A DNA stretch of 64,000 nucleotides from Rhodovulum kholense (GCF_003053725.1 NZ_QAYC01000009.1:62001-126000); one strand, 5' to 3'. Shown: positions 41,823-51,018, counted from the stretch's first letter. Program-made: numbers and translations. The notes: generated by a model not told the origin, from the sequence alone.

Positions 41823-43199
41823 ATGTTGTCGAATTCGCTGATCGAGCTCGATCGCGCGCATCTTGTCCACCCGGTCGCCTCATGGCAGGGCCACGAGGCG
41901 CGCGGCGTGCGTCTGCTGCAATCGGCCAAGGGCGCCACCGTCACCGATGCCGAAGGCCGCGAGCTGATCGACGGCTTTGCCGGGCTCTGGTGCGTGAACG
42001 CCGGTTACGGCCATGAAAGCATCGTCGAGGCCGCCGCCGAGCAGATGCGCCGCCTGCCCTATGCGACGGGCTATTTCGACCTCGGCGCCGAGGCTCCGAT
42101 CCGGCTGGCCGCCGCCCTGGCCGAGCGCGCCCCGGGCGATCTGAACCATATCTACTTTGCCCTCGGCGGGTCGGATTCGGTCGACAGCACGATCCGCTTC
42201 GTCCGCTATTACTGGCATGCCAAGGGCCAGCCCGGCCGCGACCAGTTCATCTCGGTCGCCCAGGGCTATCACGGCTCGACCACGATGGGCGCGGGCCTGA
42301 CCGCCCTGCCGTCCTTCCATACCGGATTTGGCGTGCCCTATGAGTGGCAGCACAAGATTTCGTCCCATTACAGCTACCGCAACCCGGTGGGCGACGACCC
42401 CGAGGCCATCACCGCCGCCTCGGTCGCCGAACTGAAGGCCAAGATCGAGGAAATCGGCCCCGAGCATGTCGCCGCCTTCTATGTCGAACCGATCCAGGGC
42501 TCGGGGGGCGTGCTGGTGCCGCCGCCGGGCTGGGTCAAGGCGATGCGCGAGACCTGCCGCGACTATGGGGTGCTTTTCGTCGCCGACGAGGTCATCACCG
42601 GCTTCGGCCGCACCGGCCCGCTGTTCGCCTGCGAGGACGAAGGGATCGTCCCCGACCTGATGACCACCGCCAAGGGGCTGACCTCGGGCTATGTGCCGAT
42701 GGGCGCGGTCTTCATGGCCGATCATGTCTACGAGACCATCGCCGAGGGCGCGGGCGCGGCCGCCGTGGGCCATGGCTTCACCTATTCGGCGCATCCGGTC
42801 TCGGCCGCCGTCGCGCTCGAGGTGCTCAGGCTCTACGAGGACGGCGGCCTGCTGGAAAACGGCCGCAAGATGGGGGCGCGACTGATGGCGGGGCTGCAGG
42901 GCCTTGCCGATCACCCGCTGGTCGGCGACGTGCGCGGCCGGGGCATGCTGGCCGCCATCGAGATGGTGACCGACAAGGCCAAGAAGACCCCGGTTCCGGC
43001 CGAGTTGAACGCCGCGACCAGGCTTTTCGACCGTGCCTGGGACCAGGGCCTGGTAATCCGCGCCTTCGCCAACGGGATCTTCGGCTATGCGCCGCCGCTT
43101 TGCTGCACCGAGGCCGAGATAGACGCCATCGTCGAGCGCACCCGCAAGGTGCTGGACCTGACGCTGGACGATCCCGAGATCCGGCAGGCGATGGCCTGA
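41823..43199 (+). CDS. Class III aminotransferase (omega-amino acid/amine:pyruvate type)
   Basis: A 458-residue PLP aminotransferase. It has GFAGLWCVNAGYGHESIVEAAAEQ near the N terminus, the phosphate-cup FALGGSDSVDSTIRF, VEPIQGSGG, FVADEVITGFGRTG with the PLP-interacting Asp, and the lysine segment MTTAKGLTSGYVPMGAV. This type transfers amino groups from omega-amino acids, beta-alanine or polyamines to pyruvate or similar acceptors. It overlaps the next gene by one base (TGATG), coupling it to a hydroxy/keto-acid reductase. Confidence 0.9.
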   Translation: MLSNSLIELDRAHLVHPVASWQGHEARGVRLLQSAKGATVTDAEGRELIDGFAGLWCVNAGYGHESIVEAAAEQMRRLPYATGYFDLGAEAPIRLAAALAERAPGDLNHIYFALGGSDSVDSTIRFVRYYWHAKGQPGRDQFISVAQGYHGSTTMGAGLTALPSFHTGFGVPYEWQHKISSHYSYRNPVGDDPEAITAASVAELKAKIEEIGPEHVAAFYVEPIQGSGGVLVPPPGWVKAMRETCRDYGVLFVADEVITGFGRTGPLFACEDEGIVPDLMTTAKGLTSGYVPMGAVFMADHVYETIAEGAGAAAVGHGFTYSAHPVSAAVALEVLRLYEDGGLLENGRKMGARLMAGLQGLADHPLVGDVRGRGMLAAIEMVTDKAKKTPVPAELNAATRLFDRAWDQGLVIRAFANGIFGYAPPLCCTEAEIDAIVERTRKVLDLTLDDPEIRQAMA

Positions 43200-44107
43200 T
43201 GGCCTTTCTTCTGCTGTCCTACCCCGAACGCGGTGCCGTCTGGCGCCGCGTTTTTCATGAGGCGGGCGAGGATCTGTGGGTCGGCACGGACGAGGTCCGG
43301 GACGCGGCCGCCGTCACCCATCTGGCGTGCTGGCAGCCGCCGGACCTGTCCGCCTATCCCAGCCTGAGGGTGCTGCTGTCGGTGGGCGCGGGCGTCGACC
43401 ACATGCCACCGCTGCCGCCGGGCGTGGCGCTGGTCCGCACCGTCGCGCCGGGGATCGACCGGATGGTGCGCGACTGGGTGGTGATGGCCACGCTGATGCT
43501 GCATCGCGATATGCCCACCTATCTGGAAGGCGCCCGGCAGGGCCGCTGGCAACAGCACCCGGTGCGGCTGGCCGCCTCGCGCCGGGTCGGCATCCTGGGA
43601 CTGGGCCGGATCGGCCGGCTGGCCGCGGAAACTCTCGCGGGCCTCGGCTTCGAGGTCGCGGGCTGGAGCCGGTCCGGTACGCCCCTGCCGGGGATCGAGA
43701 CCCATGGCGCGGCCGGGCTCGACGCCTTTCTTGCGCGCACCGACATCCTGATCTGCCTGCTGCCGCTGACCGGCAGCACCCGCGGCCTGCTGAACGCCGG
43801 TCTCTTCGCGAAACTGCCCCGGGGGGCGCATCTGGTCCATGCCGGGCGCGGGGCGCAACTTGACATGGCGGCGCTGTCGGACGCGCTCGATGCAGGCCGT
43901 CTGGCCTCGGCCATGCTCGACGTGACCGACCCCGAGCCGCTGCCCGCCGACCATCCCGCCTGGGCCGATCCACGGATCGTCATCACACCCCATGTCGCGG
44001 CCAACACCGATCCCGAGGAAGGCGCCCGCCATGCGCTGGCGGTGCTGAGCGCCTGGCGCGCGGGCCGGCCCCTGCCGGGCCTCGTCGATCCCGAGGCCGG
44101 ATACTGA
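43199..44107 (+). CDS. Glyoxylate/hydroxypyruvate reductase A-like D-2-hydroxyacid dehydrogenase
   Basis: A 302-residue NAD(P)-dependent reductase of the GhrA branch. The Rossmann motif is GILGLGRIGRLAAETLAGLGF. Catalytic residues lie in LVHAGRGAQLD (Arg), LDVTDPEPLP (Glu) and ITPHVAANT (His). It would reduce glyoxylate, hydroxypyruvate or a related 2-keto acid produced by the coupled aminotransferase. The downstream gap (274 bp) separates it from the HAD/ABC operon. Confidence 0.88.
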   Translation: MAFLLLSYPERGAVWRRVFHEAGEDLWVGTDEVRDAAAVTHLACWQPPDLSAYPSLRVLLSVGAGVDHMPPLPPGVALVRTVAPGIDRMVRDWVVMATLMLHRDMPTYLEGARQGRWQQHPVRLAASRRVGILGLGRIGRLAAETLAGLGFEVAGWSRSGTPLPGIETHGAAGLDAFLARTDILICLLPLTGSTRGLLNAGLFAKLPRGAHLVHAGRGAQLDMAALSDALDAGRLASAMLDVTDPEPLPADHPAWADPRIVITPHVAANTDPEEGARHALAVLSAWRAGRPLPGLVDPEAGY

Positions 44108-44341
44108 GCCGGACCGGGTCGCAACCGGATATGCCGCGTGGGGGGCGGATTCGGTAGTTTCTGCCGCGACGTCCGGATCTTTCGAATATTCCTCTCGCCC
44201 CCCGAACGGCACACTCGGGAAAGGCACAGGCGCTCCGGGACCGCGGAAGCCCTGAAATACAAGGGCGAAACGGCCCGGACCTTCCGGACGCGCCCTTGCA
44301 AAACGCCCCCGGTGCCCGGGTGCGACATACAGAAGAATGTT

Positions 44342-44359
44342 CCATGGCAGGTGCCATGG
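44342..44359. promoter_or_regulatory. Perfect palindrome upstream of the HAD/ABC operon
   Basis: CCATGGCA (44342-44349) and TGCCATGG (44352-44359) flank a GG centre, ending 22 bp before the HAD start codon. It is a good candidate operator, possibly for the Lrp/AsnC regulator at the end of the operon. The rest of the 274-bp gap shows no other clear signal. Confidence 0.45.
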
Positions 44360-44381
44360 CCGCGCGAAGGAAAGGCCGATC

Positions 44382-45122
44382 ATGGACGAGCAAACCGCCG
44401 AGACGCAGGCGCCGCCCCTCACCCGTTTCGATTATGTCAGCTTCGACGTGGTCGGCACGCTGATCGACTTCGAGGGCGCCATCAAGGCCGGGCTCGACAC
44501 CATTGCCAAGGCCGCCGGGATCGATCTGGACGGCGAGGCCGCACTGAGCGTCTACCGCGCCGCGCGCTACGAACCCGGCGCGCTGAAGTTTCCCGACGAC
44601 CTGGGCCGCTGCTACGGGCGCATCGCCGCCGAATTCGGCCTGCCCGACACCCCCGAAGCGCGCCAAAGCATGATCGACGCGGTGGGCGAGGCACAGCCCT
44701 TCCCCGACAGCACCGAGGCGCTGGCGAGGCTGGCAAGACGCTACAAGCTGATCGCGATGACCAATGCCCGCCGCTGGGCCTACGAGAAATACGCCGCCAA
44801 GCTGGGCGAACCGTTCTGGGCCGGGTTCACCACCGACGAGACCGGGACCGAAAAGCCCGATGCGGCCTTCTTCGAACAGGTCTTCGCCCATGTCGCGGCG
44901 ACCGGCGGCAGCAAGGACCGGATCCTGCACACCGCGCAAAGCCAGTATCACGACATCAGCATCTCGCGCGCGCTGGGCATGACCAATTGCTGGATCCAGC
45001 GACGGCATGCGCAGAAAGGCTATGGCGGGACCATCGAGCCCGCCGAATTCACCAGGCCCGACTACCACTTCCACAGCCTCGCGGACCTTGCCGACGCCGT
45101 CGACCGGGCCTTCGCGGACTGA
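44382..45122 (+). CDS. Haloacid dehalogenase-like hydrolase, type II (copy 2)
   Basis: A 246-residue paralogue of the gene at 38827. The nucleophile motif is SFDVVGTLIDF, motif II is IAMTNARRW, the Lys lies in TGTEKPDAAFFEQV, and the fourth motif is HTAQSQYHDISISRALG. As in copy 1, the SSNxxD of true L-2-haloacid dehalogenases is replaced. AAGGAAAGG precedes ATG 44382. It heads a run of genes continuing into the ABC importer, so it probably acts on the imported compound or a breakdown product. Confidence 0.85.
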   Translation: MDEQTAETQAPPLTRFDYVSFDVVGTLIDFEGAIKAGLDTIAKAAGIDLDGEAALSVYRAARYEPGALKFPDDLGRCYGRIAAEFGLPDTPEARQSMIDAVGEAQPFPDSTEALARLARRYKLIAMTNARRWAYEKYAAKLGEPFWAGFTTDETGTEKPDAAFFEQVFAHVAATGGSKDRILHTAQSQYHDISISRALGMTNCWIQRRHAQKGYGGTIEPAEFTRPDYHFHSLADLADAVDRAFAD

Positions 45123-45222
45123 TCCGCCCTCCGGGACAGGCAATCCCGGACACGGCACATCCGGGCCGCAAGCGCATGGCAAAGGCGTCCGGCCCCCCCT
45201 CCAACAGGGAGACGACAAGCCC

Positions 45223-46833
45223 ATGACCTTCAAGCCCACCAACTGGACCGGACGCGACGACGCGGCGGTCGAACACGCGATCCGGCGCGGCGCCTCGCGT
45301 CGCGAGCTTCTGAAGATGCTGATGGCCTCGGGCGTGGCCGCAACGGCCGGGTCCTCGATCCTGCTGCGCGCCGGGGCAGCGGTGGCCGCCACGCCGGTGA
45401 CGGGCGGCACGCTCCGCGCGGCGGGCTGGTCGGCCTCGACCGCCGACACGCTCGACCCGGCCAAGGCGTCGCTGTCGACCGACTACGTGCGCTGCTGCGC
45501 CTTCTACAACCGCCTGACCTTCCTCGACGAGGCCGGACAGGCGCAGATGGAGCTGGCCGAAAGCATCGAGACCGACGACGCCAGGGTCTGGCAGGTCAAG
45601 CTCAAATCCGGCGTCACCTTCCATGACGGCAAGACCCTGACCGCGGCCGACGTGGTCTATTCGCTGAACCGCCATCTCGACGAGAGCGTGGGCTCCAAGG
45701 CCAACTCGATCGCCAAGCAGATGACCGGCATCTCGGCGGTCGACGACCTGACCGTCCGGATCGAGCTGGCAGCCCCCAATGCCGACCTGCCGACCATCCT
45801 GTCGCTGCACCACTTCATGATCCTGGCCGAGGGCACGACCGATTTCACCAAGGCCAACGGCACCGGCGCCTTCCTATGCGAGGTGTTCGAGCCGGGCGTG
45901 CGCTCGATCGGCACGAAGAACCCCAACTACTTCAAGGCCGAAGGCCCCTATCTGGACAGTTTCGAGTTCTTCGCGATCTCGGATGACAGCGCGCGGGTCA
46001 ACGCGCTTTTGTCGGGCGACATCCAGCTGGCGGCCCAGCTCAACCCGCGGTCGATTCGGCTGATCGACAGCCAGCCCCATGTGGTCAAGTCGGTCACCAC
46101 CGCGGGCAACTACACCGATCTGAACATCCGGCTCGACATGGACCCCGGCACCAAGGCCGGCTTCATCGCGGGGATGCGCCACCTCATCAACCGCGAACAG
46201 ATCGTCAAGGCGGTGCTGCGGGGCCTCGGCGAGATCGGCAACGACCAGCCCGTGTCCAGCGCGAACCGCTATCACAACCCCAACCTCAAGCCGGCCGAAT
46301 TCGACCCCGACAAGGCGAAGCACATCTTCGACAAGGCCGGGCTTCTGGGCACCTCGATCCCGGTCGTGGCCTCGGACGCGGCCATGTCGTCGGTCGACAT
46401 GGCGACTGTCGTCCAGCAGGCGGGCGCCGAAATCGGCATGAAGCTCGACGTGCAGCGCGTGCCCTCGGACGGCTACTGGTCGAATTACTGGCTGAAGGCG
46501 CCGGTCCATTTCGGCAACATCAACCCGCGCCCGACCCCCGACATCCTGTTCTCTCTGCTTTACGCTTCGGACGCGCCCTGGAACGAAAGCCACTATGCGT
46601 CCGAGAAATTCGACAGCCTGCTGGTCGAGGCCCGCGGGTCGCTGGACGAAGAGCGGCGGACCGAGATCTACTGGGACATGCAGGAGATGGTCGCGACCCA
46701 GGCGGGCACGCTGATCCCCGCCTATATCTCGAACGTCGACGGGCTGTCGGAAAAGGTGAAGGGGCTCAGGCCGAACCCGCTGGGCGGGATGATGGGCTAT
46801 GCCTTCGCCGAATATGTCTGGCTCGACGCCTAG
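45223..46833 (+). CDS. ABC transporter substrate-binding protein, dipeptide/opine type
   Basis: A 536-residue periplasmic binding protein of the SBP_bac_5 family (DppA/OppA/NikA). The N terminus carries a twin-arginine signal (ASRRELLKMLMASG, then a hydrophobic stretch to AAVAA), unusual for this family. The mature part has TLDPAKASLSTDYVRCCAFYNRL, WQVKLKSGVTFHDGKTLTAADVVYSL and MRHLINREQIVKAV, all typical. Ligands of the family range from peptides to opines, amines and metal chelates. GGGAGA lies upstream of ATG 45223. Confidence 0.9.
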   Translation: MTFKPTNWTGRDDAAVEHAIRRGASRRELLKMLMASGVAATAGSSILLRAGAAVAATPVTGGTLRAAGWSASTADTLDPAKASLSTDYVRCCAFYNRLTFLDEAGQAQMELAESIETDDARVWQVKLKSGVTFHDGKTLTAADVVYSLNRHLDESVGSKANSIAKQMTGISAVDDLTVRIELAAPNADLPTILSLHHFMILAEGTTDFTKANGTGAFLCEVFEPGVRSIGTKNPNYFKAEGPYLDSFEFFAISDDSARVNALLSGDIQLAAQLNPRSIRLIDSQPHVVKSVTTAGNYTDLNIRLDMDPGTKAGFIAGMRHLINREQIVKAVLRGLGEIGNDQPVSSANRYHNPNLKPAEFDPDKAKHIFDKAGLLGTSIPVVASDAAMSSVDMATVVQQAGAEIGMKLDVQRVPSDGYWSNYWLKAPVHFGNINPRPTPDILFSLLYASDAPWNESHYASEKFDSLLVEARGSLDEERRTEIYWDMQEMVATQAGTLIPAYISNVDGLSEKVKGLRPNPLGGMMGYAFAEYVWLDA

Positions 46834-46850
46834 GAGCCGCCCCTGAACGC

Positions 46851-46879
46851 GGGCGCGGGAGGCGATCCCTCCCGCGCCC
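46851..46879 (+). promoter_or_regulatory. Intercistronic stem-loop after the binding-protein gene
   Basis: A perfect 12-bp stem, GGGCGCGGGAGG (46851-46862) with CCTCCCGCGCCC (46868-46879), encloses loop CGATC. It lies 17 bp past the binding-protein stop and before the first permease gene. Without a T tract it is more likely a 3'-end stabiliser or attenuator than a full terminator. Confidence 0.6.
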
Positions 46880-46915
46880 CTCGTCGACGCCCCACGCAGG
46901 AGGAGAGCCACGTCC

Positions 46916-47875
46916 GTGCAGGCATCCCTGATCCCCTATATCCTCGTCGCCCGGCGGCTGGGCATCGCGCTGATCACCCTGATCATCGTGTCCTTCGCCG
47001 TCTTCTTCGCCACCGACCTTCTGCCCGGCGACGTGGCCGAGATCCTGATGGGGCAGGCCGCCACCCCCGAGGCGGTCGCGGGGCTGCGCGAGGCGATGGG
47101 GCTGAACCAGCCCGCCTTCCTGCGCTTCCTGGGCTGGCTCGGCGGGCTTTTCACCGGCGATCTGGGCACCTCCTATGTCAACCAGATGCCCGTGGCCGAC
47201 CTGATCGGCGGCCGGCTGGCGAATTCGCTGAAACTGGCAGGCGTCACCACGGCCGTCTCGGTGCCGCTGGCGCTGTTTCTCGGGATCACCGCGGCGATGT
47301 GGCGCGGCTCGGCCTATGACCGGATGGTGACCGCGCTGACCATCACCGTGATCTCGGTGCCCGAATTCATGGTCGCGACGCTGGCCGTTCTGATCTTCGC
47401 GGTCTGGCTGAAATGGCTGCCCGCGCTCAGCTTCGGGGCCGAGGTCGGCACCTTCTGGGCGCTGCTGAAAGCCTATACCATGCCGGTCATCACCCTGACC
47501 TTCGTGGTTTCGGCCCAGATGATCCGCATGACCCGCGCGGCCCTGATCGAGACCATCGACACCCCCTATGTCGAGATGGCGCGGCTGAAGGGGGCGGGCC
47601 GCATCCGCCAGGTGCTGCGCCACGCGCTGCCGAACGCGCTGGGGCCCATCGCCAATGCGATGGCGCTGTCGCTGTCCTACCTCGTCGGCGGGGTCATCAT
47701 CGTCGAGACGATCTTCAACTATCCGGGCGTCGCCAAGCTGATGGTCGACGCGGTCGCGACCCGCGACCTGCCGCTGATCCAGTCCTGCGCGATGATCTTC
47801 TGCGTCAGCTACCTGACGCTGATCACCCTGGCCGATCTGGTCGCGATCCTGTCCAATCCGAGGCTCCGCCGCTGA
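46916..47875 (+). CDS. ABC transporter permease, DppB type
   Basis: A 319-residue inner-membrane protein with six helices. The first is LGIALITLIIVSFAVFFATDLLPGDVAEILMG, as in DppB/OppB. The EAA-type cytoplasmic loop is YVEMARLKGAGRIRQVLRHALPNALGPI. The start is GTG 46916, supported by AGGAGGAGAG upstream. The stop overlaps the DppC-type gene by one base. Confidence 0.92.
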   Translation: MQASLIPYILVARRLGIALITLIIVSFAVFFATDLLPGDVAEILMGQAATPEAVAGLREAMGLNQPAFLRFLGWLGGLFTGDLGTSYVNQMPVADLIGGRLANSLKLAGVTTAVSVPLALFLGITAAMWRGSAYDRMVTALTITVISVPEFMVATLAVLIFAVWLKWLPALSFGAEVGTFWALLKAYTMPVITLTFVVSAQMIRMTRAALIETIDTPYVEMARLKGAGRIRQVLRHALPNALGPIANAMALSLSYLVGGVIIVETIFNYPGVAKLMVDAVATRDLPLIQSCAMIFCVSYLTLITLADLVAILSNPRLRR

Positions 47876-48720
47876 TGCCCAAACCGATGTTCCTGTCGCC
47901 CGCCCGCCATGGCTTCCGCTTCAACTGGGCCGGCCGGATCGGCCTGGCCATCGTGCTGCTCTGGGGGGCGGTGGCGCTGGTCGGGCCGCTGATCACCCCC
48001 TATCCGGTGGGCGAGATCGTCGACTGGGACTATTTCGGTCCGATGTCGCAGAAATTTCTGCTGGGCACCGATTATCTGGGCCGCGACATGCTTTCGCGCA
48101 TCCTGATGGGCGCGCGCTACACGGTGGGCATCTCGCTGGCCGCCGTCACCATCGCCTGTTCGGTGGGCGTGGTGCTGGGGATGATCGCCGCCGTGGTCGG
48201 CGGGATCTTCGACATGGGACTGTCGCGGCTGCTGGATGCGATCAACGGCATTCCGGGGCTTCTTTTCGGGCTGGTGGTGGTCGCCGCCGTCGGCTCGTCG
48301 CTGACCGTGCTGATCCTGACGCTGGCTACGATCTACATGCCCGGAGCCTACCGCTTTGCCCGGTCGCTTGCGGTGAACGTCAACACCATGGATTTCGTCA
48401 CCGTCGCCCGGGCGCGGGGCGAGCGGACCCCCTATCTGATCGCGCGCGAGATCTTTCCCAACATCCTCGGCCCGGTGCTGGCCGATCTGGGCGTGCGCTT
48501 CGTCTTCATCGTGCTGGTGCTGTCGGGCCTGTCGTTCCTCGGGCTCGGGGTGCAGCCGCCCAATGCCGACTGGGGCGCGCTGGTGCGCGAGAATATCGGC
48601 GCGCTCAGCTTCGGGGCGCCTGCGGTGGTGTTCCCGTCGCTGGCCATCGCCTCGCTGACGATCTCGATGAACCTCTTCATCGACAACCTGCCCACCCGTA
48701 TCCGCGACAGGAGCGCCTGA
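47875..48720 (+). CDS. ABC transporter permease, DppC type
   Basis: A 281-residue inner-membrane partner of the DppB-type subunit. Features are the N-terminal cytosolic and first membrane segment IGLAIVLLWGAVALVGPLI, the FLLGTDYLGRDMLSRILMGARY motif of DppC/OppC proteins, and the EAA loop DFVTVARARGERTPYLIAREIFPNILGPV. It overlaps both neighbours by one base, so the importer genes are translationally coupled. Confidence 0.92.
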   Translation: MPKPMFLSPARHGFRFNWAGRIGLAIVLLWGAVALVGPLITPYPVGEIVDWDYFGPMSQKFLLGTDYLGRDMLSRILMGARYTVGISLAAVTIACSVGVVLGMIAAVVGGIFDMGLSRLLDAINGIPGLLFGLVVVAAVGSSLTVLILTLATIYMPGAYRFARSLAVNVNTMDFVTVARARGERTPYLIAREIFPNILGPVLADLGVRFVFIVLVLSGLSFLGLGVQPPNADWGALVRENIGALSFGAPAVVFPSLAIASLTISMNLFIDNLPTRIRDRSA

Positions 48721-50390
48721 TGCCCGACGCCAGCCAGCCTCTTGTCACCGTCCGCGACCTGCATATCGGCGCGGTCACCGATTCCGGCCGCCAGGTCGAG
48801 ATCATCAAGGGCGTGTCCTTCGACATCCGGCCCGGCGAATTCGTCGCGCTGATCGGCGAATCCGGGTCGGGCAAGACCACCATCGCGCTGTCGCTGATGG
48901 GCTATTGCCGCCCCGGCTGTTCGATCGCGGGCGGCACCGTCACGCTGGACGGCCGCGACGTCACCGCGATGTCCGAGGCCGACCGCGCCGAGCTGCGCGG
49001 CACCGAGGTGTCCTACGTGCCGCAATCGGCCGCCGCCGCCTTCAATCCCTCGAAGCGGATCATGGATCAGGTGGTCGAGATCACCGGCATCCACCGCCTG
49101 ATGCCGCGCGCCGAGGCCGAGGCCAAGGCGGTCTCGCTGTTCCGCGCGCTTGCCCTGCCCCAGCCCGAGACCATCGGGCGGCGCTATCCGCACCAGGTCT
49201 CGGGCGGCCAGCTACAGCGGCTGGCCGCGGCCATGGCGCTGATCGGCGGCCCGAAACTGGTGATCTTCGACGAACCGACCACGGCGCTTGACGTCACCAC
49301 CCAGATCGAGGTGCTGCGCGCCTTCAAGGCGGTGGTGCAGAAAGGCGGCGTCTCGGGCGTCTATGTCAGCCATGACCTGGCCGTGGTCGCCCAGATCGCC
49401 GACCGGATCATCGTGCTGAAAGGCGGCGAGATCCAGGAAGAGAACACCACGCCGAAGATCCTGACCGAGGCCCGCCACCCCTATACCCGGGCGCTGCTGG
49501 CGGCGGTCGATCCGGTGCCGCACCAGCCGCGCAGCATTGCCGGCCTGCAGCCCCGCCCGCCGATCCTCGAAGCAATCGACCTGCATGCGGGCTATGGCAC
49601 CTTCCAGAACGGCGAACCCGCCGTGAAGGTTCTGAAGAACATCAATTTCCGGCTGGAACGGGGCCGCAACCTTGGGGTCATCGGCGAATCCGGGTCCGGG
49701 AAATCGACCCTCGCCCGCGCCGTTTCGGGGATCCTGCCGCCCTATCGCGGCGCGGTTCTGCTGGACGGGCACGAGCTTGACGGCGATCTGAAAGAGCGCC
49801 GCAAGGAAGACCTCAGGCGCATGCAGATCGTGTTTCAGCTGGCCGATACCGCGCTCAATCCGGCCCAGACCGTGGGCAGCATCCTCGCGCGTCCGCTGAA
49901 ATTCTACCACGGGCTCCGCGGCGCGGCCCGCGACGCCCGGGTCGATGCACTGCTGGACATGGTGCACCTGCCCGCCGCGCTGAAATACCGGCTGCCGCGC
50001 GAGCTGTCGGGCGGGCAGAAACAGCGGGTGAACCTCGCCCGGGCGCTGGCCGCCGAGCCCGAGCTGATCCTTTGCGACGAAATCACCTCGGCGCTCGACA
50101 CCGTGGTGGCCGCCGCGATCCTGAAGCTGCTGGAAGAGCTGCAATCCGAACTGAACCTCAGCTACATGTTCATTTCGCACGACCTCTCGACGGTCGAAGC
50201 GATCTGCGACGACGTGCTGGTCATGTACAAGGGCGAGGTGGTCGAGGAACTGCCCGCGGCACGGATGTCGGCCGAGGCCGCGCATCCCTATTCGAAACTG
50301 CTGATCTCCTCGGTGCCGCAGATCGATCCGGGCTGGCTCGACAGTCTCGACCAAGACCCCGAATTGCTGGCCGCCTTCTCGCGCCGCTAG
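48720..50390 (+). CDS. Fused double ABC ATPase (DppD-DppF type)
   Basis: A 556-residue protein with two complete ABC ATPase domains. Domain 1 has Walker A GESGSGKTT near residue 46, signature VSGGQLQRLA and Walker B LVIFDEPTTALD. Domain 2 has Walker A GESGSGKST near residue 325, signature LSGGQKQRVN and Walker B LILCDEITSALD. Between them is the oligopeptide-type linker TEARHPYTRALLAAVDPVP. In dipeptide systems these are usually two genes; here the heterodimer is covalent. The second Walker B has Ile-Thr after DE, conservative. The 3' end overlaps the convergent regulator gene by 4 bp. Confidence 0.92.
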   Translation: MPDASQPLVTVRDLHIGAVTDSGRQVEIIKGVSFDIRPGEFVALIGESGSGKTTIALSLMGYCRPGCSIAGGTVTLDGRDVTAMSEADRAELRGTEVSYVPQSAAAAFNPSKRIMDQVVEITGIHRLMPRAEAEAKAVSLFRALALPQPETIGRRYPHQVSGGQLQRLAAAMALIGGPKLVIFDEPTTALDVTTQIEVLRAFKAVVQKGGVSGVYVSHDLAVVAQIADRIIVLKGGEIQEENTTPKILTEARHPYTRALLAAVDPVPHQPRSIAGLQPRPPILEAIDLHAGYGTFQNGEPAVKVLKNINFRLERGRNLGVIGESGSGKSTLARAVSGILPPYRGAVLLDGHELDGDLKERRKEDLRRMQIVFQLADTALNPAQTVGSILARPLKFYHGLRGAARDARVDALLDMVHLPAALKYRLPRELSGGQKQRVNLARALAAEPELILCDEITSALDTVVAAAILKLLEELQSELNLSYMFISHDLSTVEAICDDVLVMYKGEVVEELPAARMSAEAAHPYSKLLISSVPQIDPGWLDSLDQDPELLAAFSRR

Positions 50391-50887
50391 GTGTCGAGCT
50401 TGCCCGCGAACAGGCTGGTCAGCGGGATCTGCGACTTGATGAAGGGCGACTTGATCACGACGAAGCTGAAATACTTGTCGATGCCGATGTCGCGGTCGAT
50501 CAGGCTTTCCATGATGGTCTGATAGTCGACGATGCCGGCGGTCACGAATTTCAGCAGATAGTCGTAGCCGCCCGACACCAGATGGCATTCGATGCAGGAT
50601 TCGATCTTGGCCACGGTCTGCTGGAACCGCGAAAAGTCGATATGGCGGTGGTTCTTCAGCGTGACCTCGGTGAAGACGGTCAGGGTCTCGCCCAGCTTCG
50701 CCAGATCGATCTGCGCGCTGTAGCCGGTGATATAGCCCGCCGCCTGCAGCTTCTTGACCCGCATCAGGCAGGGCGAGGGCGACAGGTTCACCAGCTCGGC
50801 CAGCTCGACATTGGTGATCCGCCCGTTCTTCTGCAACTCGGACAGGATCTTGATGTCGATGCGGTCAAGTTTCTGGCGGCTGTCCAT
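50387..50887 (-). CDS. Lrp/AsnC-family transcriptional regulator
   Basis: A 166-residue regulator. The N-terminal helix-turn-helix spans RIDIKILSELQKNGRITNVELAELVNLSPSPCLMRVKKL (residues about 9-47). The C-terminal RAM ligand domain carries VSGGYDYLLKFVTAGIVDYQ. Such proteins sense amino acids and form octamers on DNA. Its place next to the ABC importer and divergent from a DAO oxidase suggests that it controls both. ATG 50887 was preferred over 50914. Confidence 0.9.
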   Translation of the reverse strand: MDSRQKLDRIDIKILSELQKNGRITNVELAELVNLSPSPCLMRVKKLQAAGYITGYSAQIDLAKLGETLTVFTEVTLKNHRHIDFSRFQQTVAKIESCIECHLVSGGYDYLLKFVTAGIVDYQTIMESLIDRDIGIDKYFSFVVIKSPFIKSQIPLTSLFAGKLDT

Positions 50888-50999
50888 GGGTCGTCCTCGG
50901 CGGCAAGGCGTCATCGGGGGGCGCCAGAGGCCCCGGCGGGCGGTCTGCGGCCGTCTGACGCAACGTCCGAGAAACGCCTTCTCACGCTGTTCGGCAAGG

Positions 51000-51018
51000 G
51001 CAATTCCGCAGGAAATGC
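51000..51018. promoter_or_regulatory. Candidate Lrp/AsnC operator in the divergent regulator/oxidase region
   Basis: GCAATTCC (51000-51007) and GGAAATGC (51011-51018) form a 7-of-8 inverted repeat around GCA, with a TTTAA following. It lies between the Lrp/AsnC gene and the divergent oxidase gene, in an otherwise GC-rich 209-bp gap. Assignment to this regulator is inference. Confidence 0.35.
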
